Shown: positions 42,565 through 51,031, numbered from the stretch's first letter. The stretch is DNA of 64,000 nt from Gemmatimonas aurantiaca T-27 (GCF_000010305.1 NC_012489.1:4099646-4163645), one strand, 5' to 3'. Notes: a model not told the origin generated them from the sequence alone. Numbers and translations are program-made.

Positions 42565-43797
42565 CTCTCAGGTCCAGACCGGTGGAATCAGGTAATCAAC
42601 GCAACACCTGCTGAATCATCTCGGCGGGCGTCCGCCAGTCGAGGGTCTCGCGGGGCCGGCCGTTCAGGCGGTCGGCGACGGCGTCCAACTGCCGCTGCGT
42701 GAAGGTGGAGAGATCCACGCCCTTCGGGAAGTACTGCCGCAGCAGGCCGTTCGTGTTCTCGTTCGACCCCCGCTGCCAGGGGCTCTGCGGGTCGCAGAAG
42801 TAGACCTGCACCCCGGTCGCCACGGAGAAGACCCGGTGGTGCGCGAGCTCGGTGCCGCGGTCCCAGGTCAGCGAGCGCGTCAGGTGCGCCGGCAGCCGCC
42901 TGATCTGCCGGATCAGCGCCGGGATCACGGTCGTCGTCTCCTTGCTGGGGACGCGCACGAGAATGACGAAGCGAGTGGTGCGCTCGACCAGCGTGGCGAT
43001 GTAGCTGTTGTCCCGCCCGGCGATCAGATCGCCCTCCCAGTGGCCCGGCACGGCGCGATCGGCGACCTCGGGCGGCCGCTGGCTGATCGGGATCGCGTCC
43101 ACGATCTGGCCGCGCCCTTGGCGCTTCCGGGTCGCCGTCCGCGCGACGCGGACGACGCGCCGGCGCCGCAGCTCCTGCGTGAGCTCCTTCCGCAGGACAT
43201 TGCGCGACTGAATGTAGAGCGACTGATAGATCGTCTCGTGCGACACATGCAGCTCCGGGGTCTGCGGCGCCGTGCGACGGAGCCACCGACTAATCTGGCG
43301 CGGGGACCACTGCAGGCGCAGCTTGGCCGTGACGAGCCGCCGGAGCGGCCGATGGGTCGCCAGGCGGCAGGGCTTCGGCCGCCGCGCGTCGACCCACGCG
43401 GCGATGTCGGCCCGCACCGCAGAGTAGACGTCGCGACCGCCGTGGCGCTCGACTTCGCGCGAGATGGTCGACGGCGCGCGCCCGAGCCATCGCGCGATCA
43501 GCCGGAAGCTCGCGCCCCGCGCCAGCGCCCGCTCGATCGCCTCTCGATCTGCGAGGGAGAGCTGGTGCGGCGACCGGACGCGCGGGCGCGGGGCGATGCC
43601 GCCCGCCTCCCGAATGATGAAGTGGACGGAGCCCGGCAGCTTGCCGAGCCGTTCCGCGATCCCGCGCCGCGAGACGCCCTCGCGATGCCACATCCATAGA
43701 AGGCCGCGCTGCTCCGAGGTGAAGCCACGCGGACTGATGCTCCTGGGTTCCATGCACACCTCCATGCGGTGAAAGATGGATGGTGTTGCACTGACCC
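42565..43797 (-). mobile_element. IS30-family insertion sequence
   Basis: About 1.2 kb around an intact transposase. The right end (GTGTTGCACTGACCCCCTGA) is typical of IS30-group termini. The left end (TCAGGTCCAGACC) matches it imperfectly in inverted orientation. Boundaries are approximate. Confidence 0.75.
42596..43765 (-). CDS. IS30 family transposase
   Basis: About 389 residues (start MEVCMEPRS at 43765 or MEPRS at 43753). Two HTH regions (REGVSRRGIAERLG; RGASFRLIARWLGRAPSTISREVERHGG) and a DDE core: GHWEGDLIAGRDN, LTWDRGTELAHH and SPWQRGSNENTNGLLRQYFPKG. All catalytic residues are present and no frameshift is seen, so it may be active. Confidence 0.95.
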   Translation of the reverse strand: MEVCMEPRSISPRGFTSEQRGLLWMWHREGVSRRGIAERLGKLPGSVHFIIREAGGIAPRPRVRSPHQLSLADREAIERALARGASFRLIARWLGRAPSTISREVERHGGRDVYSAVRADIAAWVDARRPKPCRLATHRPLRRLVTAKLRLQWSPRQISRWLRRTAPQTPELHVSHETIYQSLYIQSRNVLRKELTQELRRRRVVRVARTATRKRQGRGQIVDAIPISQRPPEVADRAVPGHWEGDLIAGRDNSYIATLVERTTRFVILVRVPSKETTTVIPALIRQIRRLPAHLTRSLTWDRGTELAHHRVFSVATGVQVYFCDPQSPWQRGSNENTNGLLRQYFPKGVDLSTFTQRQLDAVADRLNGRPRETLDWRTPAEMIQQVLR

Positions 43798-43811
43798 CCT
43801 GACTCCAGGCC

Positions 43812-43903
43812 GCATAACGCTGGCTTCTGCAGCGGGCGCTCAAATGAAATGCGCGCGCTGCGCGCTTCCGAAAAAGCGTCCGTCTGCAGCAAGCATCGTT
43901 ATC
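43812..43903 (-). repeat. attC site
   Basis: Cores GCATAAC (43812-43818) and GTTATCC (43897-43903), 92 bp; arms GGCTTCTGCAGCGGGCGC and GCGTCCGTCTGCAGCAAGC; GCGCGCTGCGCGC central stem. The following cassette gene has its TAA in the right core. Confidence 0.88.
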
Positions 43904-44312
43904 CGACCGCCCGCGGCAGAAGGAGCAACACGATCAAACCGAATCCACCGACCAGCGACGCCACCCCGACCAGCGCCACGTGTTGCATAGCCTGCGGCAC
44001 CGCCCACGCGGCAAAGCGTTGGTGGTAGCGCCAAGGGATGAGCGCCAAGAGGATCGACGTGCCAACGAGGACCCATCCGAAGACTGCGATGGATCGCGCC
44101 CAGGTCATCTGCGGCGCGGAGAGAACGAACGCCGCTCCCGCCACGACTCGGAGGCCGAGTTCTGTGAAATGCAGACGCTGCGTCGTCGCGAGGCGACCGA
44201 GAAAACGCTTGGCCGTCTCCGGGCGCACCAGCGCACCGCCTCCCAGCAAGAGCAAGTAGAGCGCCACCAGAAAGACCACCCCCGGCGCAACTACCGAGAT
44301 CAGACTATCCAT
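43899..44312 (-). CDS. Hypothetical membrane protein (4 TM), integron cassette
   Basis: A 137-residue protein with four membrane segments (about 8-27, 54-66, 72-92 and 108-133) and a QRLHFTELGLRVVAG stretch. No family recognised. Stop TAA is in the attC core and the start is 27 bp from the next attC, so it fills its cassette. Confidence 0.7.
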   Translation of the reverse strand: MDSLISVVAPGVVFLVALYLLLLGGGALVRPETAKRFLGRLATTQRLHFTELGLRVVAGAAFVLSAPQMTWARSIAVFGWVLVGTSILLALIPWRYHQRFAAWAVPQAMQHVALVGVASLVGGFGLIVLLLLPRAVG

Positions 44313-44338
44313 TCAGCTTCTCGTCCCCTCATGTGTTC

Positions 44339-44446
44339 GGATAACGCCAAGCTCTGCCGCGGGACCACATAACAATGCGACAGGCGAACGCAGTGAGCCA
44401 GTCGCACTCCTTCATGAGGCCCGTCGGCAGCAGCGACCCGTTAGGC
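44339..44446 (-). repeat. attC site
   Basis: Cores GGATAAC (44339-44345) and GTTAGGC (44440-44446), 108 bp; arms CCAAGCTCTGCCGCGGG and CCCGTCGGCAGCAGCGACC; central GGCGAACGCAGTGAGCC. Confidence 0.9.
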
Positions 44447-44461
44447 GTCCGGTGCGTTGCC

Positions 44462-45091
44462 TCACGGTTCGCGTGATGATTCATCGAGCGGCGGTTGCTC
44501 CGCTCTCGCAGCAGCGAATGCATTGTACCAACGCCAAGCCTTGTCGCCTTCACCCAGAGCCGAGTCGACTAGCATCTGAATCATCAGAAATGAGCCGGGG
44601 GTGATCTCATCATCCTCGAACTCGCGCCCAGCAAGAGCATCGTTGAACTCCATCTCGAAGTTGCGGAACCACCAAACTTCGATTTTCCGAAATAGCTTGT
44701 GAAGCTCTTGAAATCGCGGGCCAACCTCATTTATCGCCGCGCTACCAAGCAGGTTGGACAGTTCGTGCACAACGCGATTGCGGCATGACCGTATGCGGGC
44801 AAAGGTCTTGAGGTCATCGTCGTCAATCGCGTTGTAGGAATGGAACCACAACAGCGACGCTTGCAACGTGTTCTTGTGACGCGAGGTGACGTCTCGCTCG
44901 TAGGCCGCTTTGTCGACCACCCATCCGTTGGGCCCGAACTCGTTAGAGTGCAAGAATCTCGGGTGGTCGACAACTCGATCGCGGAACATCTCGAAGATCA
45001 TCACGAACAGCGAGACACTGAGGAGTACGGATCGGAGCTCCTCAGGATGAAGCATTTGTTCGAAATCTGGACCCGTTTCTGAGTGAGTCAC
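44462..45091 (-). CDS. HEPN-like hypothetical protein, integron cassette
   Basis: A 209-residue helical protein. IRSCRNRVVHELSNLL contains R104-x4-H109, the signature of HEPN-fold RNases, at the end of a predicted helix; upstream helices (MIFEMFRDRVVDH; SLLWFHSYNAIDDDDL) fit a HEPN bundle. No partner MNT gene is adjacent. HEPN proteins act as toxins or in phage defence. The family call rests on the motif and helical context only. Confidence 0.55.
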   Translation of the reverse strand: MTHSETGPDFEQMLHPEELRSVLLSVSLFVMIFEMFRDRVVDHPRFLHSNEFGPNGWVVDKAAYERDVTSRHKNTLQASLLWFHSYNAIDDDDLKTFARIRSCRNRVVHELSNLLGSAAINEVGPRFQELHKLFRKIEVWWFRNFEMEFNDALAGREFEDDEITPGSFLMIQMLVDSALGEGDKAWRWYNAFAAARAEQPPLDESSREP

Positions 45092-45104
45092 TCAATCTGT
45101 CTCC

Positions 45105-45224
45105 GCCTAACGCCGCGTTCTGCTGCAAAGGCTCCAATAAACTAGCTGTGAACGGAGGAGCGCGGAGCGCTCCGCAGTTACACAGCGCAGCTCCTGCCTT
45201 TGACTGCAGCAACGCTCGTTAGGC
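45105..45224 (-). repeat. attC site
   Basis: Cores GCCTAAC (45105-45111) and GTTAGGC (45218-45224), 120 bp; arms GCGTTCTGCTGCAAAGGC and CCTTTGACTGCAGCAACGC; shares the AGCTGTGAACG/GTTACACAGCG stem with 15398 and 31852. Confidence 0.92.
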
Positions 45225-45581
45225 GGCGTCGGGACCAGCGGGGTTGTCCCACGCGTCGAAAAGTGCCAGTGACTTGGGACCCAAGTATGAGCGAATCTGT
45301 GCCGAAATCGGCTCGTTTGTCAGGTTTTCGATGAAGCACGTGTACACGGCGTTGCTGAGCTCTGTATCTGAGCGCTGACGATGCGCGGCGCACTCTTCAG
45401 CGAACTGAAACAGCTGAACTCTCGTTGCCTCGTCTAGCAACTCAAATTCTTCCCGCACGTAGTGGCTGAATTCTACGAACATTCCGTGGAACGTGAACGA
45501 ACCGTCGTCGGCGCGGAACAAATTCTCGGGATCATTCCAGTACTCACCGAAGCCGGGCGCGATCGATTGAAGCTTGCTCAT
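45219..45581 (-). CDS. Hypothetical protein, integron cassette
   Basis: A 120-residue protein starting at MSKLQSIAPGFGEYW (residues upstream of this ATG run into the attC and look non-coding). It reads DDGSFTFHGMFVEFSHYVREEFELLD and CFIENLTNEP, resembling small proteins of a DUF7674-like immunity or unknown family. Soluble. Stop TAA is in the attC core. Confidence 0.6.
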   Translation of the reverse strand: MSKLQSIAPGFGEYWNDPENLFRADDGSFTFHGMFVEFSHYVREEFELLDEATRVQLFQFAEECAAHRQRSDTELSNAVYTCFIENLTNEPISAQIRSYLGPKSLALFDAWDNPAGPDAA

Positions 45582-45652
45582 TACTTCAGCGGTTGTGAGC
45601 ACGAAACTATGGCTTGATGAGAAGTGTTTCTTTGAATCGTGACGAGCGAGCC

Positions 45653-45763
45653 GCCTAACGCCCAGCGCTCTGCCGCGGGGCAACTACAACAAGTTGCGGT
45701 GAGCACGCGCAGCGTGCACGCCGCCATCCGAAATACCCCGACGGCAGCAGCGGTAGGTTAGCG
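45653..45763 (-). repeat. attC site
   Basis: Cores GCCTAAC (45653-45659) and GTTAGCG (45757-45763), 111 bp; arms CCAGCGCTCTGCCGCGGGG and CCCCGACGGCAGCAGCGG; GCACGCGCAGCGTGC central stem. Confidence 0.9.
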
Positions 45764-46411
45764 AGCACGCCCTGCTATTTGCGATAGCTCCATTCCTCGT
45801 TTGCAGCAGGCCTGAAAGCTCTTTCCGCTTTCACACGGGCAGGGATCTGATTTTCGCCAGGTTCGCAGAGCAATGTCGCGAAAGCTGTTTTGCTTTCCCC
45901 TTTCAAGCCGCTGCAGCGCGATGGCGTCCTCCCCGTACACTGCTATGTTTCCAGACGTAGGTGGATGCTTCATTTTGATTGCTGAAATCTTCTCTTCAAT
46001 CGAAATGAACGTTGCAACATCTTGATGGTTTGAAGAGGGAATGCGCTTGCCTGGCATCCTGGCGAGTGGATCAGTGTGATCATATGTGATCCTCGCGTCC
46101 TCTAGGAAAAGCACTTGCGTTGCCCCATGCCTGTCCGGCGTAATGCAGCGCAGCCCGAAGGACTCAGAGCGAATCAAGGCGTGGCCTAAGAACTCAACGA
46201 GCACGCCGGGCCAATGATTCACTTTCCAGCCCATTACCACCTCGCCCCCATGCGATTCCACCCAAGCTTGAGCGTTTACAATACACTTGTTGGGGAGGGC
46301 ACCTGCGGTCGGCGCAATAGACACGAACACTGGCAACGAAACTAGACCAAGCTGTCCGCATGCGCGAACAACTTCGGGAGTGACAGACTCGGGCACTGTA
46401 GTGAAGACCAT
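45758..46411 (-). CDS. SEC-C motif protein, integron cassette
   Basis: A 217-residue protein. The C-terminus has a SEC-C metal-binding motif (SDPCPCESGKSFQACC), known from SecA and many accessory proteins to bind zinc. The N-terminal 150 residues (VNAQAWVESHGGEVVMGW; WPGVLVEFLGHALIR) resemble enzyme-like folds but match no family I can name. Stop TAA is in the attC core. Confidence 0.75.
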   Translation of the reverse strand: MVFTTVPESVTPEVVRACGQLGLVSLPVFVSIAPTAGALPNKCIVNAQAWVESHGGEVVMGWKVNHWPGVLVEFLGHALIRSESFGLRCITPDRHGATQVLFLEDARITYDHTDPLARMPGKRIPSSNHQDVATFISIEEKISAIKMKHPPTSGNIAVYGEDAIALQRLERGKQNSFRDIALRTWRKSDPCPCESGKSFQACCKRGMELSQIAGRAR

Positions 46412-46433
46412 GGACCGTATTTTCGATTTGTCT

Positions 46434-46541
46434 CGCTAACGCCAAGCTCTGCGGCGGGGCACTTCAACAATACGGCAGGCGAGCAGAGCGAGCCAGCCGC
46501 TTTCCATAGTTCGGCCCCGCCCGCAGCAGCGATCGTTATGT
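46434..46541 (-). repeat. attC site
   Basis: Cores CGCTAAC (46434-46440) and GTTATGT (46535-46541), 108 bp; arms CCAAGCTCTGCGGCGGGG and CCCCGCCCGCAGCAGCGATC; central GGCGAGCAGAGCGAGCC. Confidence 0.92.
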
Positions 46542-47378
46542 GGCGGGATACTCGTCGTCGTCCGTCCCAGGTTCCTCGATCTGCTCAGCAGAAGCGCTCT
46601 CGGAGAACGACGACCATGCCTCGAGCATCCAAGGTGGAAGCTGGTCATGGCGCTTGACCGCGACACGCGAGTTCGCGTACGGCATGTGAGGAAGGAGAAC
46701 AGTGCGAACAAGAAGATTGCTCGGGCTCACCTGAACTGGAGCGATGAGATCGGGCGCTCTAGTAATGTTCTCCCGGCTCTGTAGGTAGAGCGGAACCATG
46801 TAGTTCATCTTCCCGAAGTACCAGTGAGCCAACTGAAGCCCACGATTGAGCGACCATTGAATTGCGCCAGAGACAGCGCATATCTGCGCTACTGGTGGAG
46901 TCTGCCTTAAGAAGCTGACACGCTCGCCATTCTCATCAAGAATGTGATCGTGACTCATGACGATCTCAACGCCAGCTTGTATGGACGGAGGCGTTGGAAT
47001 ATCGGGCGATTCTGGCAGCTCCGGTGCTGATATCTGTGAACCCGCGGCGATGACTCGCCAAGGGGACTTGGAACCCGTTAGTGCTGGAGCGAAAACCAGA
47101 TAGAGGGGCGTCCCGTAGCGAGTCTGAAGGTGGCCAGCGGTGACATAGAACTGCTCTCCTCGCTGCGTGAAGCGACCCTGCTCAATGCTCCAAGGTACGT
47201 TCACCGCGAGATACTTGGTTAACGCATAGTGGTCCTTGCCCCAGTGCTCAGATAGTGCGTCCTTCGCCAGCTGGTCAAGCACCTTAGGTGAGATGAACGC
47301 AAATCGATGAAAGCGCTCAACGACCTTGTTGGTATACGAGCTTCCTAGTTCCGCGAGCAGTTGGTCTTTTTCGATCAT
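46536..47378 (-). CDS. Hypothetical protein, integron cassette
   Basis: A 280-residue soluble protein, not recognised with confidence. VNVPWSIEQGRF and YVTAGHLQTRYGTPLYLVFAP recall DUF3825-type regions but the match is weak. The C-terminus is acidic (EEPGTDDDEYPAT). It has its own cassette between two attC sites and its stop TAA lies in the attC core. Confidence 0.6.
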   Translation of the reverse strand: MIEKDQLLAELGSSYTNKVVERFHRFAFISPKVLDQLAKDALSEHWGKDHYALTKYLAVNVPWSIEQGRFTQRGEQFYVTAGHLQTRYGTPLYLVFAPALTGSKSPWRVIAAGSQISAPELPESPDIPTPPSIQAGVEIVMSHDHILDENGERVSFLRQTPPVAQICAVSGAIQWSLNRGLQLAHWYFGKMNYMVPLYLQSRENITRAPDLIAPVQVSPSNLLVRTVLLPHMPYANSRVAVKRHDQLPPWMLEAWSSFSESASAEQIEEPGTDDDEYPAT

Positions 47379-47396
47379 GGCAGAATGGGGTTGGCC

Positions 47397-47488
47397 ACAT
47401 AACGCGTAGCTCTGCTGCGGCGCCTCAAATGGAGCGCGCAGCGCGCCACCGAAATTACCGCGCCGGCTGCAGCAGCGTCGGGTTATGC
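47397..47488 (-). repeat. attC site
   Basis: Cores ACATAAC (47397-47403) and GTTATGC (47482-47488), 92 bp; arms GTAGCTCTGCTGCGGCGC and GCGCCGGCTGCAGCAGCG; GCGCGCAGCGCGC central stem. Confidence 0.92.
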
Positions 47489-47710
47489 CGCGATGGTCGG
47501 GTGGCCTCTATGCGACTTCGCGGTTGCGCCACGACCAGAAGTTCCACCAAGCCTGTCTTCCCGCTCTGAACGGCGACCACCCGGATGCTGGTGGGCCATC
47601 CCGAGGGACTGCGCACGGACGTGCCTGGGCCAGGCTCCTGCATTTACGGTCCGTTCAAGACGCCGCGAACTTGCCACCGCGCCCTACCCCATTCAAGAAA
47701 GACCCTCGCG
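47489..47710 (-). other. Cassette without a clear gene
   Basis: About 220 bp between two att sites. Small minus-strand frames of 62 and 64 codons overlap here (one ending inside the attC), but neither has convincing composition. It may be a non-coding cassette or one with a very short product. Confidence 0.4.
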
Positions 47711-47875
47711 ACATAACGCGTATTAGGCTGCAGGGGATCACTGCAAGCCAGACTTTATATTCGCGCTTTCCGCAGCCTAACGAGTTCGACGAACAGGCCC
47801 GCGCAACTTCGCAAACCATTGAGCAGGAATGCCTTGCCGCGGAATGCGGCCTACGTGCCGAGATCTGTTAGGCTG
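47711..47875 (-). other. Probable attI/first-cassette recombination region
   Basis: Between the last clear attC and the integrase stop are three core-like sites: ACATAAC (47711-47717), GCCTAAC (47774-47780) and GTTAGGC (47867-47873), each followed by GCTGCAG or similar. This is where attI must lie, next to the 3' end of intI. Which core is attI cannot be fixed by eye. The remaining 47876-47931 shows nothing. Confidence 0.55.
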
Positions 47876-47931
47876 CAGATAATGCAGTCTAAGGTTCGTC
47901 CGCATAGAGAGAACCGCAACCCGCAGCACCC

Positions 47932-48894
47932 CTACGGCGCGTCCAGCGGGCTCCGCACACCGCGGCCACCCCGATTGAGCACGTGGGTGTAGATCATCGT
48001 CGTGGACACGTCTCGATGCCCCAACAGCTCCTGCACGGTACGGATGTCGTAGCCGTCCTCCAGCAGGTGCGTCGCAAACGAATGCCGGAAGGTGTGACAT
48101 CCTACTCGCTGGCCGATACCGGCGCGGCGGGCGGCTTCCGCCACGGCGCGCTGCAGCACCGTGTGGTGCAGGTGATGTGTACGCCGCTCTCCCGTGGACG
48201 CGTCACGATATTCGCGCGCGGCGGGAAACACCCAGCACCAACCCCATTGCCGGCTGGCGCCCGCTGCCTTGCGGTCCATCGCCCCAGGCAGCGCGACGTA
48301 GCCACCTCCAGCGGAGGCGCGGCGCGCCATCAGCACTTTCGCGGCACGCAGGTGCTCACGTAGCGGTGCAATCAATGACTCCGGAACCATTGTCACCCGA
48401 TCCCGCCCGCCCTTGCCCGCGCGCACGCGCAATTCCTTGCGATCGAGGTCCAGGTCCTTCACTCGTAGCTGACAGCACTCGTTGAGTCGCAGGCCGGTGC
48501 CATATAGGAGCGAAGCCATCAGGTGCGGCGTGCCTCGCATGTGCACAAGCACCCGCCGCACGGCAGCTCGCGACAGCACATTGGGCAGCCGATGCGGAAC
48601 CTTGGCTACCAGAAATCCCTGCACCGCGCCAAGCGGTTGTCCCAGTACTTCGGCGTACAGGAACGCCAATGCCGCCAAGGCCTGATTCTGCGTGGACGCC
48701 GCGACCTTTCGTTCGCTCGCCAGATACGTCAGAAATGCCGAGACAGCACTATCGCCCAGCGCCGACGGATGCTGCATCCCATGGAATCGCACGAACCGGA
48801 CAATCCAGCGCACATACACCTCCACCGTGCGTGGACTGTACCGACGCACGGCCGCGCGCTCGCGCACCCGTGTGATGAGGCGGGCTCCGGTCAT
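47932..48894 (-). CDS. intI: Integron integrase
   Basis: A 320-residue tyrosine recombinase: Arg136 (GTGLRLNE), Lys near 161, His267-x-x-Arg270 (HTFRH), His293 (LGHRDVS) and Tyr302 (MIYTHV). Between residues 199 and 224 it has the IntI-specific insert (ALPGAMDRKAAGASRQWGW CWVFPA), which separates IntI from XerC/D. ATG at 48894 is chosen because residues upstream look non-coding. It reads toward, and in the same direction as, the cassettes. No LexA-type box is obvious in 48895-49089. It catalyses attI x attC and attC x attC exchange. Confidence 0.96.
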   Translation of the reverse strand: MTGARLITRVRERAAVRRYSPRTVEVYVRWIVRFVRFHGMQHPSALGDSAVSAFLTYLASERKVAASTQNQALAALAFLYAEVLGQPLGAVQGFLVAKVPHRLPNVLSRAAVRRVLVHMRGTPHLMASLLYGTGLRLNECCQLRVKDLDLDRKELRVRAGKGGRDRVTMVPESLIAPLREHLRAAKVLMARRASAGGGYVALPGAMDRKAAGASRQWGWCWVFPAAREYRDASTGERRTHHLHHTVLQRAVAEAARRAGIGQRVGCHTFRHSFATHLLEDGYDIRTVQELLGHRDVSTTMIYTHVLNRGGRGVRSPLDAP

Positions 48895-49089
48895 GCCCCA
48901 CCATACGCCACCACCACACCTGCTCCCGCATCGATTGCACGCGCGCGCTCCCGTTTCTACGCGAGACCACCCGACACCCTCCGCCGTCGGGCCACGGCGG
49001 CCGGCCCCAGCGGCACCGCCCGACCCCGGCACATCCCCGCCCACCCAGAGTAAAATCAGGGTTCAGCCCGCTCCCACTACATTTCAACA

Positions 49090-49698
49090 ATGCCTCTCTC
49101 CTCGCGCATCCTCGTGGTGGCCGCCACGGCCCGCGAACTCGCGCCCCCCGATGACTGGCGGTCCCTCCAGTGCGGCGTGGGGCCGGTCGAGGCCGCGATC
49201 GCGACCACCCTGGCCATCGCCCACGAACGGCCGGGGGCCATCCTGCACGTGGGCATCGCTGGCGCCCGACGCGCAGCGGGTATCGCCCCGGGCGCCCTCG
49301 TCATCGGCAGCGAGTCCCGCTATGTGGACCTCGGCGTGCCCGCCGAATGGGCGCCCAACACCATCCCGGCCTCGGTCCGCCTCCTCGCCGGTGTGCATCG
49401 CCTCTTCCCCCACGCCCGCGTCACGGCCATCGGCACCAGTGGCCGGGTGGGCGGGACGCAGGGCGCCGTCGCCGGCGAGCCCTGCGACGTGGAAGCCATG
49501 GAAGGCTTCGGTGTGGCCCGCGCGGCCCAGCAGGCGGGCGTACCCATCATCGAGGTGCGCGCGGTGTGCAACGAGATCGAGGAACAGGACCGCGCCCGCT
49601 GGCACTTCGACCTGGCCTTTCAAACCATCACCGACGCCACGCCGCTGCTCGTCGCGGCCGTCCGTGATGCCCTGAGACAACCGCTCGTCGGCTGCTGA
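49090..49698 (+). CDS. mqnB: Futalosine hydrolase
   Basis: A 202-residue MTA/SAH-nucleosidase-type protein: ILHVGIAGARRAAGIAPG (phosphorylase-like loop) and GEPCDVEAMEGFGVARAA, where EAMEGFG is the substrate-binding motif of futalosine hydrolases. It cleaves futalosine to hypoxanthine and dehypoxanthine futalosine in the futalosine menaquinone pathway. The nearby MqnD supports this over an MTA nucleosidase role. Followed by fabF after 55 bp. Confidence 0.85.
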   Translation: MPLSSRILVVAATARELAPPDDWRSLQCGVGPVEAAIATTLAIAHERPGAILHVGIAGARRAAGIAPGALVIGSESRYVDLGVPAEWAPNTIPASVRLLAGVHRLFPHARVTAIGTSGRVGGTQGAVAGEPCDVEAMEGFGVARAAQQAGVPIIEVRAVCNEIEEQDRARWHFDLAFQTITDATPLLVAAVRDALRQPLVGC

Positions 49699-49753
49699 TC
49701 ACGCACCCGTCGCTCCCGATCATCCGGCCGACTTCCGTCACCCCATTCTTCGC

Positions 49754-51031
49754 ATGAGTCATCACCACACCCGCGTCGTCATCACCGGCATGGGCCTCGT
49801 CTCGCCGCTCGGCGCTTCCGTCAACGCGGCCTGGACCAACCTGCTCGCGGCCCGCTCCGGCATTCGCGCGCTCGATGCCGACATGATCGGCGAGGTCACC
49901 AGCCGTATCGCGGGTGTCGTGCCCTCGGCGTCCGAACCCGATGGCTTCGATGAATCGCGCGTGATCACCAGCAAGGACGCGAAGAAGGTCGATCGCTTCA
50001 TCACGCTGGCCCTCGCGGCCGCGGCCGAAGCGGTCGAGCAGGCGCAGTGGAAACCGGAGACCGAAGAACAGCGCGCCCGCACGGCCACGGTCATCGCGTC
50101 GAGCATGGGTGGCTTTCTCAACATCTCCGACGCCGTGCGCACCACGTACGACGCGGGCCCGCGGCGCCTGTCGCCGTTCACGGTCCCGTCGTTCCTGCCC
50201 AACATGGCGGCAGGCTGGGTGTCCATCCGTCACGGCTTCAAGGGGCCACTCGGCGCACCCGGCACGGCCTGCGCGGCCAGCTTGCAGGCCATCGGCGACG
50301 CGGCTCGCATCATCCGCGCGGGTGAAGCCGATGTGGCGGTGTGTGGTGGTACCGAGGCGGCGCTCAACCTCGTGGGCATCGGCGCGTTTGCCGCAGCGCG
50401 TGCACTCTCCACGGCATTCAATGACCGCCCCACTGAGGCATCACGTCCGTTCGATACCGAACGCGATGGCTTCGTGATCGCCGAGGGCGCGGGGGTGTTG
50501 GTGATCGAATCGCTGGGGCACGCCATCGCACGTGGTGCCACGCCCATCGCCGAAATCGTGGGCTATGGCACGGCCGCCGATGCCTATCACATCACGGCCG
50601 GTCCGGAAACCGGCGACGGGGCGGCCCGTTCCATGCGTGCAGCGCTGCTGCAAGCGCAGCTCGCGCCGGAACGCATCGGGCATGTGAATGCCCACGCCAC
50701 GTCCACGCCCGTTGGGGACAAGGCCGAACTGGCGGCCATGCGCGCGGTGTTTGGCACCAATCCGCACACCGCCATCAGCGCCACCAAGTCGGCCACCGGC
50801 CACACGCTGGGCGCAGCCGGTGGTGTGGAAGCCATCTTCACGGCACTCGCCCTGCGCGATCAGATGCTGCCGCCCACACTCAATCTCACCAACCCCGATG
50901 CGGCCACCGAAGGCCTCAACGTGGTGGGGCCTGCGGCGCGCCCGTGGGAGTTCGACTACGCCCTGTCGAACGGGTTTGGGTTTGGTGGTGTGAACGCGAG
51001 CATCGTGCTGCGCCGGTGGACTGGCGTGTGA
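49754..51031 (+). CDS. fabF: Beta-ketoacyl-ACP synthase II (KAS II)
   Basis: A 425-residue condensing enzyme: nucleophile Cys173 (GTACAAS), His in NAHATSTPVGD (about 312) and His in KSATGHTLGAAG (about 347), with C-terminal SNGFGFGGVNAS. It elongates acyl-ACP chains. It lies between mqnB and mqnD rather than in a fab cluster; its TGA overlaps the mqnD GTG start. Confidence 0.93.
   Translation: MSHHHTRVVITGMGLVSPLGASVNAAWTNLLAARSGIRALDADMIGEVTSRIAGVVPSASEPDGFDESRVITSKDAKKVDRFITLALAAAAEAVEQAQWKPETEEQRARTATVIASSMGGFLNISDAVRTTYDAGPRRLSPFTVPSFLPNMAAGWVSIRHGFKGPLGAPGTACAASLQAIGDAARIIRAGEADVAVCGGTEAALNLVGIGAFAAARALSTAFNDRPTEASRPFDTERDGFVIAEGAGVLVIESLGHAIARGATPIAEIVGYGTAADAYHITAGPETGDGAARSMRAALLQAQLAPERIGHVNAHATSTPVGDKAELAAMRAVFGTNPHTAISATKSATGHTLGAAGGVEAIFTALALRDQMLPPTLNLTNPDAATEGLNVVGPAARPWEFDYALSNGFGFGGVNASIVLRRWTGV

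Noticed and set aside
15398..47488. attC sites as REP or transposon-end repeats
   Set aside because: They have paired GTTRRRY-type cores, imperfect inner arms, variable centres, lie at cassette gene ends, and an IntI is adjacent; this is diagnostic of integron sites rather than REP elements.
47489..47710. 62- and 64-codon minus-strand frames as cassette genes
   Set aside because: Both overlap in different frames, lack convincing composition, and one starts in the middle of a Pro/Gly-rich stretch; reported only as a cassette without a clear gene.
48895..49089. LexA-type operator in front of intI
   Set aside because: No CTGT-N8-ACAG-like site is visible, so SOS control of the integrase cannot be supported here.
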